A stretch of 64,000 nucleotides of DNA. Source: Gottfriedia acidiceleris. Lineage in GTDB: Bacteria > Bacillota > Bacilli > Bacillales > Bacillaceae_G. The DNA lies in NCBI RefSeq assembly GCF_023115465.1, contig NZ_CP096034.1, positions 1,364,001 to 1,428,000 on the forward strand, written 5' to 3'. A program made the position numbers and the translations under genes. Below the pieces are notes generated by a model. That model saw only the letters and a list, made by a program, of their open reading frames with translations. It was not told where the DNA came from and made no database searches. Shown here piece by piece: positions 7,734-15,786 of this stretch. Each line of letters starts with the position of its first letter. The first letter of the stretch is position 1.

Positions 7734-8462
7734 TTACCTTCTTTCTTTTTTCCTTTTTAACCAAAATGGACTATACAAAATGTAAAAGCTTAAAATCATC
7801 ACCAATTCTGCTGATAGAAGATACCATGGCCAAGGCCCTAGATAATCTAATAGAGAAGTATTTTTGGGCTTTTTCATGAGATACATGAAATTAGTTTTCA
7901 ACGACTTATTAATGAAAAATACGCAAGCTGCATAAAGGTTAACAATGAGAACGGTCACCCACAAGGATGTTATGGTCGGGCGATATTTGCTAGCTATTAC
8001 CATTATCAAACAGGCAAGCACTACTCCTCCATGAGAAATAAAAAACTCAAAATATCGAAAGTGCGGAAACGAATAATGGCCAAGATCAGGTGTTATGATG
8101 GCTTGAATAGAGCTGGCCAAACCAGCAAAATACATGAATTGAAACAGTCTATAGCTATTAGTCAGAAGCATTACAATTGCCAGAATGACAGTAATATCAC
8201 TAAGTTCAAGTGGCAAACCCGTTTTAAGCGACCAAGCATTCTCATACACAAGCCATATATGATAAAAAATCTCAGAGGCCAATAAGAGAATTGCTAAAGA
8301 GAAACGAAAAAGCCTTTTTTTCCCCGAGTCCTGAATCTGCTTTCTAAAGACAAATAGAAGAACACCGAGAATCAATATGATTCCGATTGTTAAAAGATGT
8401 ACTTTTGAAAAAAGGCGAAATGGTCCCAGTTTTGAATGAAATTGAAAAATTCTTTCCAACAT
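7734..8462 (-). CDS. ywaF: YwaF-like integral membrane protein (TIGR02206 type), 242 aa
   Basis: Six to seven transmembrane helices span almost the whole protein. Family hallmarks include FHSKLGPFRLFSKVHLLTIG at the N terminus, the HIWLVYENAWSLKTGLPLELSDI segment near residues 67-89, PDLGHYSFPHFRYFEFFISHGGVV near 125-148, and MKKPKNTSLLDYLGPWPWYLLSAEL near 190-215. These match the TIGR02206/YwaF family of uncharacterised Firmicute membrane proteins. The symbol is given by family resemblance only. The start at ATG 8462 has no strong ribosome-binding site in the bases shown. The gene converges with the reductase-like gene. An inner plus-strand frame (8031-8285) is a shadow. Confidence 0.8.
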   Translation of the reverse strand: MLERIFQFHSKLGPFRLFSKVHLLTIGIILILGVLLFVFRKQIQDSGKKRLFRFSLAILLLASEIFYHIWLVYENAWSLKTGLPLELSDITVILAIVMLLTNSYRLFQFMYFAGLASSIQAIITPDLGHYSFPHFRYFEFFISHGGVVLACLIMVIASKYRPTITSLWVTVLIVNLYAACVFFINKSLKTNFMYLMKKPKNTSLLDYLGPWPWYLLSAELVMILSFYILYSPFWLKRKKERR

Positions 8463-8741
8463 AATACCCCATTATCTGATTTAAATTTATGATTGAGTAT
8501 TGTTAGTTTAGGGCAAATTCTGGCAGTTCTATACAGGAGTTAACGATTCAATCTTAACTTTGCTGATTACTTAGCAATTAGGATAAAATTTAAGCAGTAT
8601 ATTGAAGAATTATAAATCGAAGAAACTAAAAACACTAAAAGAAAGGGAATATCGAGTAAAGTGTTTCTTCTTTCTACCAAATATGGAGTGTATAATAGTA
8701 TCCATTTTTTATACTAAAGCAGGATTAGATGATTTCTATAG
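8463..8741. other. Intergenic region without recognisable genes
   Basis: AT-rich spacer between the YwaF-like gene and a gene remnant. It presumably contains the promoter of the minus-strand gene. I see no hairpin, repeat or convincing open frame. Confidence 0.4.
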
Positions 8742-8897
8742 AGGTTCTATCATAGTGGTAGATTCGAAAAAGAAATGATTCCAATTGTTGACCCTAATTA
8801 CTTACAAAGAAAATGGCAAATAAATGTTCCATCTTATTTAGAAGTAAAAGGCTATCATTGCAATGTTGGAGCAAGAGGGCTTAAAGTATACAAATGA
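8742..8897 (+). pseudogene. C-terminal remnant of an unrecognised protein
   Basis: An open frame of about 50 codons follows the stop at 8739-8741 and ends at the stop 8895-8897. It translates as RFYHSGRFEKEMIPIVDP then NYLQRKWQINVPSYLEVKGY and HCNVGARGLKVYK. The balanced composition suggests former coding sequence rather than chance. In another frame the upstream bases read AGLDDFYRGSIIVVDS, so a frameshift near 8745-8765 is possible. ATG 8775 lacks a good ribosome-binding site. I do not recognise the family. Confidence 0.3.
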
Positions 8898-8940
8898 TAA
8901 TTTATAATAGTAAGGCTGTATGACAGGATGGAGATTAATT

Positions 8941-9390
8941 ATGCTGCAAAAGATTAGAATAGGGAAATGGTTAATTGAAGTTGATATGGATAGAACACGA
9001 GAATTTTATAATAAAGATATAGAAGTCTGCAACTGCTTATATTGTAAAAATTACCTTGATGCAACAAAGTTTTTTAAGCCAACTGTAATCGATCTTTTTA
9101 AGAAATTAGGAATTAATCCAGTAAAACCAGCGCATCTTTCCCAATTCCCTATTGAGATAAAATCGAGACATTTATACTTAGGTAATTATTATTTTGTTGG
9201 AAGAGTGTTAGAAGGCGAATTATGTTCTAATTCAAACTTTAATAAAATGAATACAATTGGGATTGAGAATTTTATATTTGTTTTCTCAGAGGAATTAGAT
9301 TTTTTGCCCGAAGGTTTTCTAGATCCAGTCTTGCAAATAAGTTTTGAAGTTAATATTCCTTGGATTCTTAAAGAAAATCCTGAAGATTAA
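8941..9390 (+). CDS. Hypothetical cytosolic protein with CxC/CxxC cluster, 149 aa
   Basis: The start at ATG 8941 (MLQKIRIGKW) is preferred over 8920 because GGATGGAG lies about eight bases upstream of it. The N-terminal part has a beta strand pair (KIRIGKWLIEVDMDRTREFY). It is followed by VCNCLYCKNY, three cysteines in a tight cluster that could bind a metal. The C-terminal half holds strands ending EVNIPWILKENPED. Proteins of this form occur as uncharacterised Bacillus proteins, but I cannot name a function. The gene stands alone, preceded by a remnant and followed by an acetyltransferase gene with its own ribosome-binding site. Confidence 0.55.
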   Translation: MLQKIRIGKWLIEVDMDRTREFYNKDIEVCNCLYCKNYLDATKFFKPTVIDLFKKLGINPVKPAHLSQFPIEIKSRHLYLGNYYFVGRVLEGELCSNSNFNKMNTIGIENFIFVFSEELDFLPEGFLDPVLQISFEVNIPWILKENPED

Positions 9391-9554
9391 ATAAAAATCA
9401 TAATAGACTATAGAAAAGATCGTTAAACTTTAGACGGATTTTACTGTGATGAACATATAGAAATAGTTTGGAGTATATTCAACTGATCTATCTTTAAAAG
9501 ATCGCAAGTTAATAAATTACTACAAAGTTAAAACAACCAAAGAGGTGAAAACGC

Positions 9555-10031
9555 ATGGAAATTTCAATCCGAAATGCCAATCAAAAAGACTACGAATCAT
9601 TATTACCATTATTTAGACAAGTTCACGATTTACACGTTTCTGAAAGACCAGACCTATACAAAGAAAACTCAACTCCAGTTGGAGAAGAGGAATTCAATAA
9701 CCAACTAAAAGATGATAAACAACATATCCTTGTGGCTACTTTTAGTACTGAAATAGTAGGCGTGGCAGTTTTGAAGGAAGAAGAGTTACCCGAAAACTCT
9801 TTTATAAATGCAAGGAAGATTTTACTTGTGAATAGTTTATGTGTTGATGACGTGAGTAGGAAAAAAGGGATTGGAAGAAAACTCATGCAATCTGTGATTG
9901 ATTTCGCGAAAGAATTGAACGTTGATAGCATTGAATTGGGAGTTTCGGAGAGTAATCAAAATGCATTCCATTTTTATGAGTCAATTGGAATGGCAACAAA
10001 AAATAGAAAAATGGAGTTTCGATTAAGTTAA
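9555..10031 (+). CDS. GNAT family N-acetyltransferase, 158 aa
   Basis: The fold is a single GNAT domain. The N-terminal strand is ISIRNANQKDYESLLPLF. Motif D/C is the strand pair HILVATFSTEIVGVAVLKEE. Motif A is LLVNSLCVDDVSRKKGIGRKLMQ, in which RKKGIG is the acetyl-CoA pyrophosphate-binding Q/RxxGxG/A loop. Motif B is SIELGVSESNQNAFHFYESIGM. All core motifs are intact, so the protein should be an active acyltransferase. The acceptor is unknown. AGAGGTG before ATG 9555 supports the start. It is followed by a hairpin and a separate terminator. Confidence 0.85.
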   Translation: MEISIRNANQKDYESLLPLFRQVHDLHVSERPDLYKENSTPVGEEEFNNQLKDDKQHILVATFSTEIVGVAVLKEEELPENSFINARKILLVNSLCVDDVSRKKGIGRKLMQSVIDFAKELNVDSIELGVSESNQNAFHFYESIGMATKNRKMEFRLS

Positions 10032-10196
10032 GCAAAAGTAATCGACTAATGATATTATCCCCTACAGGAGGACAGTAAAAAAAGAGAACATGATATGATG
10101 TTCTTAACTGTTTATCTGAGAGGGAATATATTAACCAATAGTCGAGCAGGTTCACATCCTAATACGATGAGAGTTGGGTTTTAAATTAGTGATTTT

Positions 10197-10233
10197 AGGG
10201 GAGTCTCAATAGAGACTTCCCTGTTTTATTTTT
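10197..10233 (+). terminator. Intrinsic terminator
   Basis: The stem AGGGGAGTCTC / GAGACTTCCCT with an AATA loop is followed by GTTTTATTTTT. It lies downstream of the acetyltransferase gene and just before a decayed gene. A weaker hairpin, AAGAGAACAT / ATGTTCTT, is at about 10081-10106. Confidence 0.75.
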
Positions 10234-10237
10234 GGCA

Positions 10238-10826
10238 ATGAATAAGTCCAGAAATGTGATAGTAGAAAAACACAAGAGCCAAATATTTTTATTAACTGTA
10301 GTAATCGCTATTTTCGTTGGTATACCTCAAACTAAATCATTTGTTGGTCGATGGTTATTTATTTCAATATTTGATTTTGCACTTTCAATTTTAGTAATTG
10401 TTTCAACGTATTTTCTTTATTTTTTATTGATAGGAAAATACTTTAAAAAAACAGTCAGGTATTCTTTTCAAGCTGCTCTTAAAACAATCTGGTTGCTATG
10501 GATTTTTTTAATAGTTTCGGTTAGTATTTATAAGCCAATCGAAAATATGGTTTATTTTACAAAATGAAACAAAAACAGAATTAACAAAGCGATCATTAAC
10601 TTTATTCAAAGAAAGAATGAAAACAAAGGGAAAAGTTGATAGCGTTTTTCAGATTAGTAGAATGAAAGGCTGGGCTGATGTTGAAGTAAGTGTCTTTGAG
10701 AAAGATAGGGTACTTGAAATCGATATCATGCCAACTAATAAAAATGATAAACGAGCGGAAGATTTTTATTATGTCTATAAGGATGGTAAATGGGTACTAG
10801 ACAGAACAATATCACAAATATACTAA
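10238..10826 (+). pseudogene. Frameshifted membrane protein gene
   Basis: The first frame (from ATG 10238, or TTG 10232) encodes three hydrophobic helices and ends SVSIYKPIENMVYFTK with a stop at 10565-10567. A second frame is open from 10515 and reads NETKTELTKRSLTLFKERMK, then a soluble domain with WADVEVSVFEKDRVLEIDIM and DGKWVLDRTISQIY, ending at 10826. One added base in the run TTTTACAAAATG (about 10555-10566) would join them as ...MVYFTKNETKTEL.... The joined protein would be about 196 residues, with membrane helices followed by a periplasm-type domain. The C-terminal DGKWVLDR ending recalls Coa1-like or similar small domains, a weak guess. There is no good ribosome-binding site. Confidence 0.55.
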
Positions 10827-10840
10827 GTTATAAAATAAAG

Positions 10841-10886
10841 AGCCTGTATCATCGATTACTTGGTAATCGTGGTACAGGCTTTTTAT
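10841..10886. terminator. Bidirectional intrinsic terminator
   Basis: AAAGAGCCTGTATCATCGATTA pairs with TGGTAATCGTGGTACAGGC plus TTTTT. It separates the decayed plus-strand gene from the convergent minus-strand gene ending at 10891. Confidence 0.8.
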
Positions 10887-10890
10887 CTAA

Positions 10891-11250
10891 TCATTGTTGC
10901 TGAATATGTGGTTGTTCTTTTAAATGATCCGTCAGGTCTTCTACAACAAATGCGAATTCATCGTAAGATACACATTCTAATGGGAATTCTAGTGCAACTT
11001 TGTTTTGTTTGTTGTAAATTGCAACAACTTTGGAACGTCGGTCAAGCAGTCTTGTTTGCATGTTAGACTTTTGAATTGTTATTTTTTTTATGTCTTCTAG
11101 TCTAATCTGAGAGTGAGCATCTTTTTCGGTATATTTGACAACATTGCCGACGATTTCGATTTTGTTTTTTAATAGTTTAGTTTTATATATTTGATATGAA
11201 ACGATTAAAACGGCAAATAAAGTTGTTAAAGTGATGTATACTGGGTCCAT
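10891..11250 (-). CDS. Membrane-anchored hypothetical protein, 119 aa
   Basis: One N-terminal transmembrane helix (residues about 4-22, YITLTTLFAVLIVSYQI) precedes a soluble domain. The domain reads KNKIEIVGNVVKYTEKDAHSQIRLEDIKKITIQK and continues with RSKVVAIYNKQNKVALEFPLE. This alternation of strands around a charged turn resembles small bacterial PH-like domains. A low-confidence guess is a membrane-tethered PH-like protein. The start at ATG 11250 lacks a strong ribosome-binding site. It converges with the preceding decayed gene and lies about 55 bases downstream of the HEAT-type gene, so the two could share a transcript. Confidence 0.55.
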   Translation of the reverse strand: MDPVYITLTTLFAVLIVSYQIYKTKLLKNKIEIVGNVVKYTEKDAHSQIRLEDIKKITIQKSNMQTRLLDRRSKVVAIYNKQNKVALEFPLECVSYDEFAFVVEDLTDHLKEQPHIQQQ

Positions 11251-11304
11251 TGTGGTAAAAGCTCGATATCCTCGTACAGCTAGTAAGAGGTACCAAGTGT
11301 AGAA

Positions 11305-12597
11305 TCATTTACTTAATTTAGGCTTACTTTCGTAGTATAAAATAGAAGCATCTTCTTCTTTTTCATTTACTCTTTTGTCCATAAATACTTGCACATGTTC
11401 TTCAACTGATTTTTCATTGAACTGTCCATCTTCTAAATAAGTACCTTCCCACATATGGACAGAGTCATCTTCTTCCTCAAGAGCGTAAGCACCTACCCAT
11501 GCTGGAATGACTTGATCATCATGTGAAACGGATGCTAAATAATAACGGATCGGTTGGTTATATGAATTTTCAATATCAAGTTTTTTGATTAACTCGATTG
11601 TTTCAGGTACAAAATCATGTTCTTGTACGATATAAAGAAACAAGTGACTTTTAGCGAAATATTCTTGTTTTTTCTCTTTAATAGGGAATAAGTGCTCTTT
11701 ACGAATTCTGAGTATTTCCCAATAAAAATATTCCGTTGACTCTATATTTGTTGCACAGTCCAACAGTAGTTCTTCAGGTACGTCAATGTCTCGTTGTAGA
11801 GCGGCAATAATTGCGTTAGTTCGAATAAACGGGTCAGTAAATGTCATTGCTTCTTTTATAAAAGGTGTCATCTCATCATTAAAGTAATACTCCATTAAAG
11901 AAAGATAGATTGACATAATTGAACGGATTTGTAAATAGGTTTCTTTCCATGAGCCATACACAAACTTAATATCATAATCATTTTGATAAGGCAGAAATTC
12001 CTCTACTTGCTTTTGATAATCCACTAATAACAATGGTGCGATGTACTTTGTTTTGAAACGGTCCAGATAATTTTTATCTAAACAGTATGACAACAATCGA
12101 TAAAAAGTAGTTTTATATTCTTCCACTTCAAATAATTCAGTATGTTTTTCTAATAGTTTAATAATGATACCAGGATTCTCGTATAGCACATCTAATGGTA
12201 AGACAACTTGTTTGTTTTGAATATCTCGTTCGATTAATTCCAAGATTGCTAGTTCATGCTCTTCTCCGTCAAAAGAGGTTATGTATCGAAATACTTCTTC
12301 TTTAGCAGCCTTACTATATTCAGGGTAATATTTTATTAATCCCTCTGTTAATTCAGGTATTTCAAAATCAGAGATGAATTTGATTAGATGGTAACTAGGA
12401 TCATCCCATACTTTAAATGATGTTGGATATGGATAAGCGGCTTCTTTCGCTAACCATTCTAAAGTTAATAAATTAAATTGTAGGTCATCTACTTCTGATA
12501 GTTTGTTTAATTCAAAAATTGCATCATGACGAATTGTTGGATCTGTATGTTTTAATCCTTCGACGATGTGTTTCAGTTGTGATTTAGAATTTGACAC
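11305..12597 (-). CDS. HEAT-repeat-like protein, 430 aa
   Basis: The protein is almost entirely alpha-helical. The start carries a typical HEAT-type repeat (LKHTDPTIRHDAIFELNKLSE), and another lies near residue 265 (EAMTFTDPFIRTNAIIAAL). The region between is helical and acidic. The C-terminal 80 residues (AWVGAYALEEEDDSVHMWEGTYLEDGQF...) are rich in acidic residues and probably non-repetitive. Such proteins are adaptor-like with no catalytic motif. GGAGGAGT upstream of ATG 12597 supports the start. No partner is evident. Moderately sure of the repeat character, unsure of the role. Confidence 0.6.
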   Translation of the reverse strand: MSNSKSQLKHIVEGLKHTDPTIRHDAIFELNKLSEVDDLQFNLLTLEWLAKEAAYPYPTSFKVWDDPSYHLIKFISDFEIPELTEGLIKYYPEYSKAAKEEVFRYITSFDGEEHELAILELIERDIQNKQVVLPLDVLYENPGIIIKLLEKHTELFEVEEYKTTFYRLLSYCLDKNYLDRFKTKYIAPLLLVDYQKQVEEFLPYQNDYDIKFVYGSWKETYLQIRSIMSIYLSLMEYYFNDEMTPFIKEAMTFTDPFIRTNAIIAALQRDIDVPEELLLDCATNIESTEYFYWEILRIRKEHLFPIKEKKQEYFAKSHLFLYIVQEHDFVPETIELIKKLDIENSYNQPIRYYLASVSHDDQVIPAWVGAYALEEEDDSVHMWEGTYLEDGQFNEKSVEEHVQVFMDKRVNEKEEDASILYYESKPKLSK

Positions 12598-12889
12598 AAT
12601 ACTCCTCCGATATCTGGTTGTAAGTTATACTTTCTAACAATATTTTAATTTTATTGGAAAAACTTATCGATCGCCACTATTAAATAGTAGTAAGTAGGAG
12701 ATTATTAATAGTTTAGTTGAGATTAAGGTTGTCTAATTGGACTATCTTTTTTTATTTTTCTAGCCTACACTAACTACTTGAATTTTTACCTAAAAATCAA
12801 CATTTTAAAGTTGGCACGGAAATTGCTTTTTTAAAATAATAGAAAAACAAGAAGGGGGGCAGATATTGGAAATTATCACTCAGTAGTTT
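12598..12889. other. Intergenic region without recognisable genes
   Basis: AT-rich DNA between the divergent HEAT-type gene and a decayed hydrolase. It should hold the promoter of the minus-strand gene. Nothing else is seen. Confidence 0.4.
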
Positions 12890-13142
12890 ATAGATTCGAT
12901 TATTGGCTTGAATGCGGAAATAGTAACGAAAGATATTGAGTGTCCATTATGGGCATGGTAAGGATAATCTTTTATACCCTGTTGATGAGTCGGTTCAGTT
13001 TTTTGAGACAGCAGCGGAGCCTAAAGAGTTGTATTTAATTGATGGTAAGCATAATGATTTTATGTATCATGGGCATCCTGTGTTCCAGGAATTGGTTGGG
13101 GGAGCTTATGAGATTTTTTGGGAAGAATTTGAGTTATACTAA
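12890..13142 (+). pseudogene. Alpha/beta hydrolase C-terminal remnant, frameshifted
   Basis: One frame reads IIGLNAEIVTKDIECPLWAW before a stop at about 12961. The next frame reads VHYGHGKDNLLYPVDESVQF and continues ELYLIDGKHNDFMYHGHPVFQELV. The pattern of a P-L-hydrophobic strand, a HGKDNLLYPV loop and a GKHNDF loop is the classical C-terminal third of alpha/beta hydrolases, where HGxxD carries the acid and GxHxD the catalytic His. The nucleophile elbow and N-terminal half are absent, and a frameshift lies near 12945. It is therefore a dead fragment. Confidence 0.6.
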
Positions 13143-13173
13143 ATTGGAGAAAGTAAGATAACAGTTTTTAAAG

Positions 13174-13199
13174 AAAGGACGCATTTTGCGTCCTTTTAG
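13174..13199. terminator. Bidirectional intrinsic terminator
   Basis: AAAGGACGCA and TGCGTCCTTT form a ten-base stem with a TTT loop and a following T-rich tail. It lies at the 3' end of the minus-strand LCP gene and after the hydrolase remnant. Confidence 0.8.
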
Positions 13200-14122
13200 T
13201 AATTTAAAAACAGCTCCAAAACCTCTTTATTTTTTTCTATATCAATTTCCAATACTTCACCGGCTTTTTCAAATCTTTTTGGAGTGAAAGCGTTGTTTAC
13301 AGGAATTCTTAATGTCTCTACATCCTTGTCTTTACCCTTAACGATGTAATCTGAACTTATTTTTAATAAGTCCATTGTAGACATGTTGGTTTGAATATAA
13401 GGCTGAATCACCCCTAACGTTTTAGGCAAACTTTCAATTCCTTTAAAAGTAAGTACTTGGGATTTAATAGCTTCCAGCACTTTTTGTTGTCTAACAACTC
13501 GATCAAAATCACCTTTAGCATCATGCCTAAATCTTGCATAACCTAAGAGCTCTTTGCCATTTAAATGTTGAACCCCAGGTTGAAGACTAACTTCGATATG
13601 ACTTACCATCGGTTTCTCTACATTAATTGTTATTCCTTTTGGAGCAATCTCATCAATAACTTTCTCAAAGCCTTTGAAATCAATTATTGCATAATATTCA
13701 ATTTCAATTCCAAAATTTTGTTCAATTGTTTGTCGTAGAAGCTCAACCCCTCCGAAAGAATAGGCTGCGTTAATCTTATGTTTTCCATACCCCCGAATTG
13801 AAACATAACTATCCCTCATAATTGAAACTAACTTTGTTTCGTGTTTTTTATTGTATTGTAAGATCATAATTGAATCCGTTCGAGAGCTTTCACCTTTTTT
13901 ACGAGCATCTTCTCCCAACAATAGGATGTTAGTTTTATTAGGTAGTTTAGTAGAGTTGAATTTTATAGTTTTTTTATTAGTGTTATGTTGAACTAACTGA
14001 ATTCCTTTTTTATATTGATAGAATCCATAACATAATGTACCTGATAATAGAATTACTAGGATTATACTTAATTTTAATAAAAGACTTTTCTTTTTCTTGT
14101 TCCTATTAAGCTGTCTATACAT
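13196..14122 (-). CDS. LytR-CpsA-Psr (LCP) family cell-wall glycopolymer transferase, 308 aa
   Basis: LCP enzymes attach undecaprenyl-linked anionic polymers such as teichoic acids to peptidoglycan outside the membrane. A short basic cytoplasmic tail (MYRQLNRNKKKK) precedes one transmembrane helix (about 16-33). The LCP domain follows with NILLLGEDARKKGESSRTDSI near residues 65-85 and LVSIMRDSYVSIRGYGKHKINAAYSFGG near 97-124. Further on are the LNGKELLGYARFRHDAKGDFDRVVRQQ block near 190-216 and a C-terminal VNNAFTP. The conserved Arg and Asp residues that hold the polyprenyl pyrophosphate are present. I place the start at ATG 14122 because AAAGGAG lies just upstream, while the longer frame beginning at 14203 has no ribosome-binding site. 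Length fits the family. Confidence 0.88.
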   Translation of the reverse strand: MYRQLNRNKKKKSLLLKLSIILVILLSGTLCYGFYQYKKGIQLVQHNTNKKTIKFNSTKLPNKTNILLLGEDARKKGESSRTDSIMILQYNKKHETKLVSIMRDSYVSIRGYGKHKINAAYSFGGVELLRQTIEQNFGIEIEYYAIIDFKGFEKVIDEIAPKGITINVEKPMVSHIEVSLQPGVQHLNGKELLGYARFRHDAKGDFDRVVRQQKVLEAIKSQVLTFKGIESLPKTLGVIQPYIQTNMSTMDLLKISSDYIVKGKDKDVETLRIPVNNAFTPKRFEKAGEVLEIDIEKNKEVLELFLNY

Positions 14123-14223
14123 AGTCTCCTTTACCAAACTAGAAGTATTTTTAATTGAATTGGCATACGTTACCCCCATTGAGGCACTTACCAATTTACT
14201 CAATTTAGGGCAACCACGCCAAA

Positions 14224-14418
14224 CTATTTATAAATTACAAGGAATAACTTTTTTATATTTTTATAAATTTTGTGTAAAAATCCAATTATTACCCCTAAAT
14301 ATATAGATAGAGTAATAAATAACGACATATTTTCATCAAAATGAAGTAAAAAGAGTGTTAATGATAAAATAAAAAATACAATAAGTGAAGGGATTGCAAA
14401 AATAAAAATAATTTTCAT
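14224..14418 (-). CDS. Small two-helix membrane protein, 64 aa
   Basis: Two hydrophobic helices (residues about 3-24 and 33-50) are followed by a lysine-rich tail (KIYKNIKKLF). AAAGAGG eight bases before ATG 14418 is a good ribosome-binding site. The gene is divergent from the secreted-protein operon at 14873 and starts at the edge of the duplicated promoter block. A small basic membrane protein opposite a secreted effector gene could be an immunity protein, but this is inference from position. No family is recognised. Confidence 0.6.
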   Translation of the reverse strand: MKIIFIFAIPSLIVFFILSLTLFLLHFDENMSLFITLSIYLGVIIGFLHKIYKNIKKLFLVIYK

Positions 14419-14698
14419 TTAAGTGACCTCTTTATTATATTTTGAATTGATTAGAAAACCTTATCTATCAAATTGATCACCTCTTTATGTAATATATAAT
14501 GTTTTTAATTATAGTAATCTTGCGAATAAATTTAGTGGAATTTTTGTGAATGTTTTTAGTAAAACGTTACATATTTTTACTTTTAAAAGTACCTTTGTGA
14601 AAATTAAATAAAAATATAGGAATAATGCTGTTATTAGAATCATAGGTGTTAAATTTTCATGTTTTTTCAATAGGAGTAGTTGCAGCTGTAGATAGAAA

Positions 14699-14714
14699 TG
14701 TGAATTCGTTCACA
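14699..14714. promoter_or_regulatory. Rex/Fnr-type palindrome
   Basis: TGTGAATTCGTTCACA fits both the Rex operator pattern (TTGTGAA-N4-TTCACAA, one outer mismatch) and the Bacillus Fnr box (TGTGA-N6-TCACA). It is kept in the second copy at 17138-17153. This suggests control by redox or anaerobiosis, by inference from consensus only. Confidence 0.5.
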
Positions 14715-14768
14715 AAAATGACAATGGGTTTTAGTAAAATTTACCTTTTAAAATGTTAAGCTAATTTC

Positions 14769-14780
14769 GTAAACGTTTAC
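14769..14780. promoter_or_regulatory. LacI-family/cre-like palindrome
   Basis: GTAAACGTTTAC is a perfect 12-base palindrome resembling the core of CcpA cre sites and other LacI-family operators. The outer bases (C and T) deviate from the ideal cre. It is conserved in copy 2. Confidence 0.45.
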
Positions 14781-14801
14781 TAAAAAATTAGCAGGTACGA
14801 T

Positions 14802-14840
14802 TTGAAAAAGATTACTTTATTTAAAAAAATTTCTAACTGA
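14802..14840 (+). pseudogene. 13-codon leader remnant homologous to the start of the 17244 gene
   Basis: TTG AAA AAG ATT ACT TTA TTT continues for a total of 12 codons to a TGA at 14838-14840 (LKKITLFKKISN). It aligns with the first codons of the secreted protein at 17244 (MKKITSFLTS) at the equivalent place of the duplicated block. Copy 1 therefore once carried the same gene start, now cut short. A translated leader peptide is the alternative. Confidence 0.5.
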
Positions 14841-14872
14841 TTTAGTAAGGACACAGAGAAAGGGGAGGTAAC

Positions 14873-15694
14873 ATGAAAAAATACATAGGATTTAAGAAGT
14901 TAGGAGTAGCTGTTCTGACAGCAGGGATTTTATGTGGAGCAACACCGACATTTGCAGCAAGTCCAGTTCAGTATAAAATGGATTCGGCTAAAAAAGAAAA
15001 TGCACAATTGAATTACATTAAAAAAGAGGGGTACAAACTGGAAAAACCAGTACAGTCGGTCGTGTATTATGACACTTCTCATGTACAAGAATCAAAGGCG
15101 AAATTAAAAGCATCTTCAGCAACTACAGCTACAACAATTACTACAAATGCAGTTGTTACACCAAAAGCTATAGCGGTTGAACCGGGAACAACAAGGGTTA
15201 CTACTTACCAATATCCTGTTAGCGGAAGTCTTTATTTTGTTGAGAAAAAGAATGGAGCTACTGCGAATTCAATATGGAACGTGAGTATGTATATCGGAGG
15301 AAAACTAGTTGGTACTGTTGGCGGTTTTATTCTAGATGGATTATCACTTGCGCTAGATTCAGTTGATAAAACTTCTGGGGCGTCTGTACAAACATTTAAA
15401 TCATACCGTTACACAGAAAAAAATGGCCAAGTCTACAAAACTAGTAAGAGCTGGGGAACTTACTATACAGCAGAACAAGAAGAAACATTTAAACATGCTT
15501 TAAATGCTTATCGTTCTAAAAAGTACAATGAAACTAGAACTGTACAAGTTGATTATGTGCCATCTAGAGGATACTCTGCGTTTAAAATTGCTTATTCAAC
15601 TTACTACAAAAATAATAAAGCTATTTCTGATCGAGCTTGGACAAACTGGTATAAAGGATATAACTATTATATAACACCTGAATTTGCAGGCTAA
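14873..15694 (+). CDS. Secreted protein with glycine-rich hydrophobic segment, 273 aa
   Basis: A Sec signal peptide (residues 1-28, ending ATPTFA) is followed by a charged and then Ser/Thr/Ala-rich linker (about 80-110). Next come beta-type sequence (TTYQYPVSGSLYFVEKKNG) and a glycine-rich hydrophobic stretch (MYIGGKLVGTVGGFILDGLS, about 140-160) that could insert in a membrane. The tyrosine-rich C-terminal domain contains KSWGTYYTAEQEETFKHAL and ends YYITPEFAG. No Cys is present in the mature part. GAAAGGGGAGG before ATG 14873 is an excellent ribosome-binding site. The layout is compatible with a large secreted bacteriocin or toxin (geobacillin-26-like proteins came to mind), but I cannot confirm homology. 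The lipoprotein gene follows 92 bases later. Confidence 0.6.
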   Translation: MKKYIGFKKLGVAVLTAGILCGATPTFAASPVQYKMDSAKKENAQLNYIKKEGYKLEKPVQSVVYYDTSHVQESKAKLKASSATTATTITTNAVVTPKAIAVEPGTTRVTTYQYPVSGSLYFVEKKNGATANSIWNVSMYIGGKLVGTVGGFILDGLSLALDSVDKTSGASVQTFKSYRYTEKNGQVYKTSKSWGTYYTAEQEETFKHALNAYRSKKYNETRTVQVDYVPSRGYSAFKIAYSTYYKNNKAISDRAWTNWYKGYNYYITPEFAG

Positions 15695-15786
15695 ATTTCA
15701 CTTTTAATTTATAATGGAGTTCTTTATAAAGGACAAAAACTAAAAAAGAAGGAGAGGAAAAGGGGGCCATATTCCGTTCTCATAAA

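Larger units (their letters stand above)
14434..14826 (+). repeat. Duplicated promoter block, copy 1
   Basis: About 390 bases match 16874-17268 with few substitutions and small indels (offset about 2440). Shared landmarks are TTTGAATTGATTAGAAAACC (14441 and 16881), a TGTGAA/TTCACA palindrome, a GTAAACGTTTAC palindrome and the codons AAA AAG ATT ACT near the 3' end. Two different operons follow the two copies. The block also contains the upstream region of a divergent membrane-protein gene in each case. Confidence 0.85.

Noticed and set aside
10078-10180. Possible riboswitch or T-box before the frameshifted membrane gene
   Set aside because: Only a short AAGAGAACAT/ATGTTCTT hairpin is present; none of the conserved T-box or riboswitch core sequences is seen.
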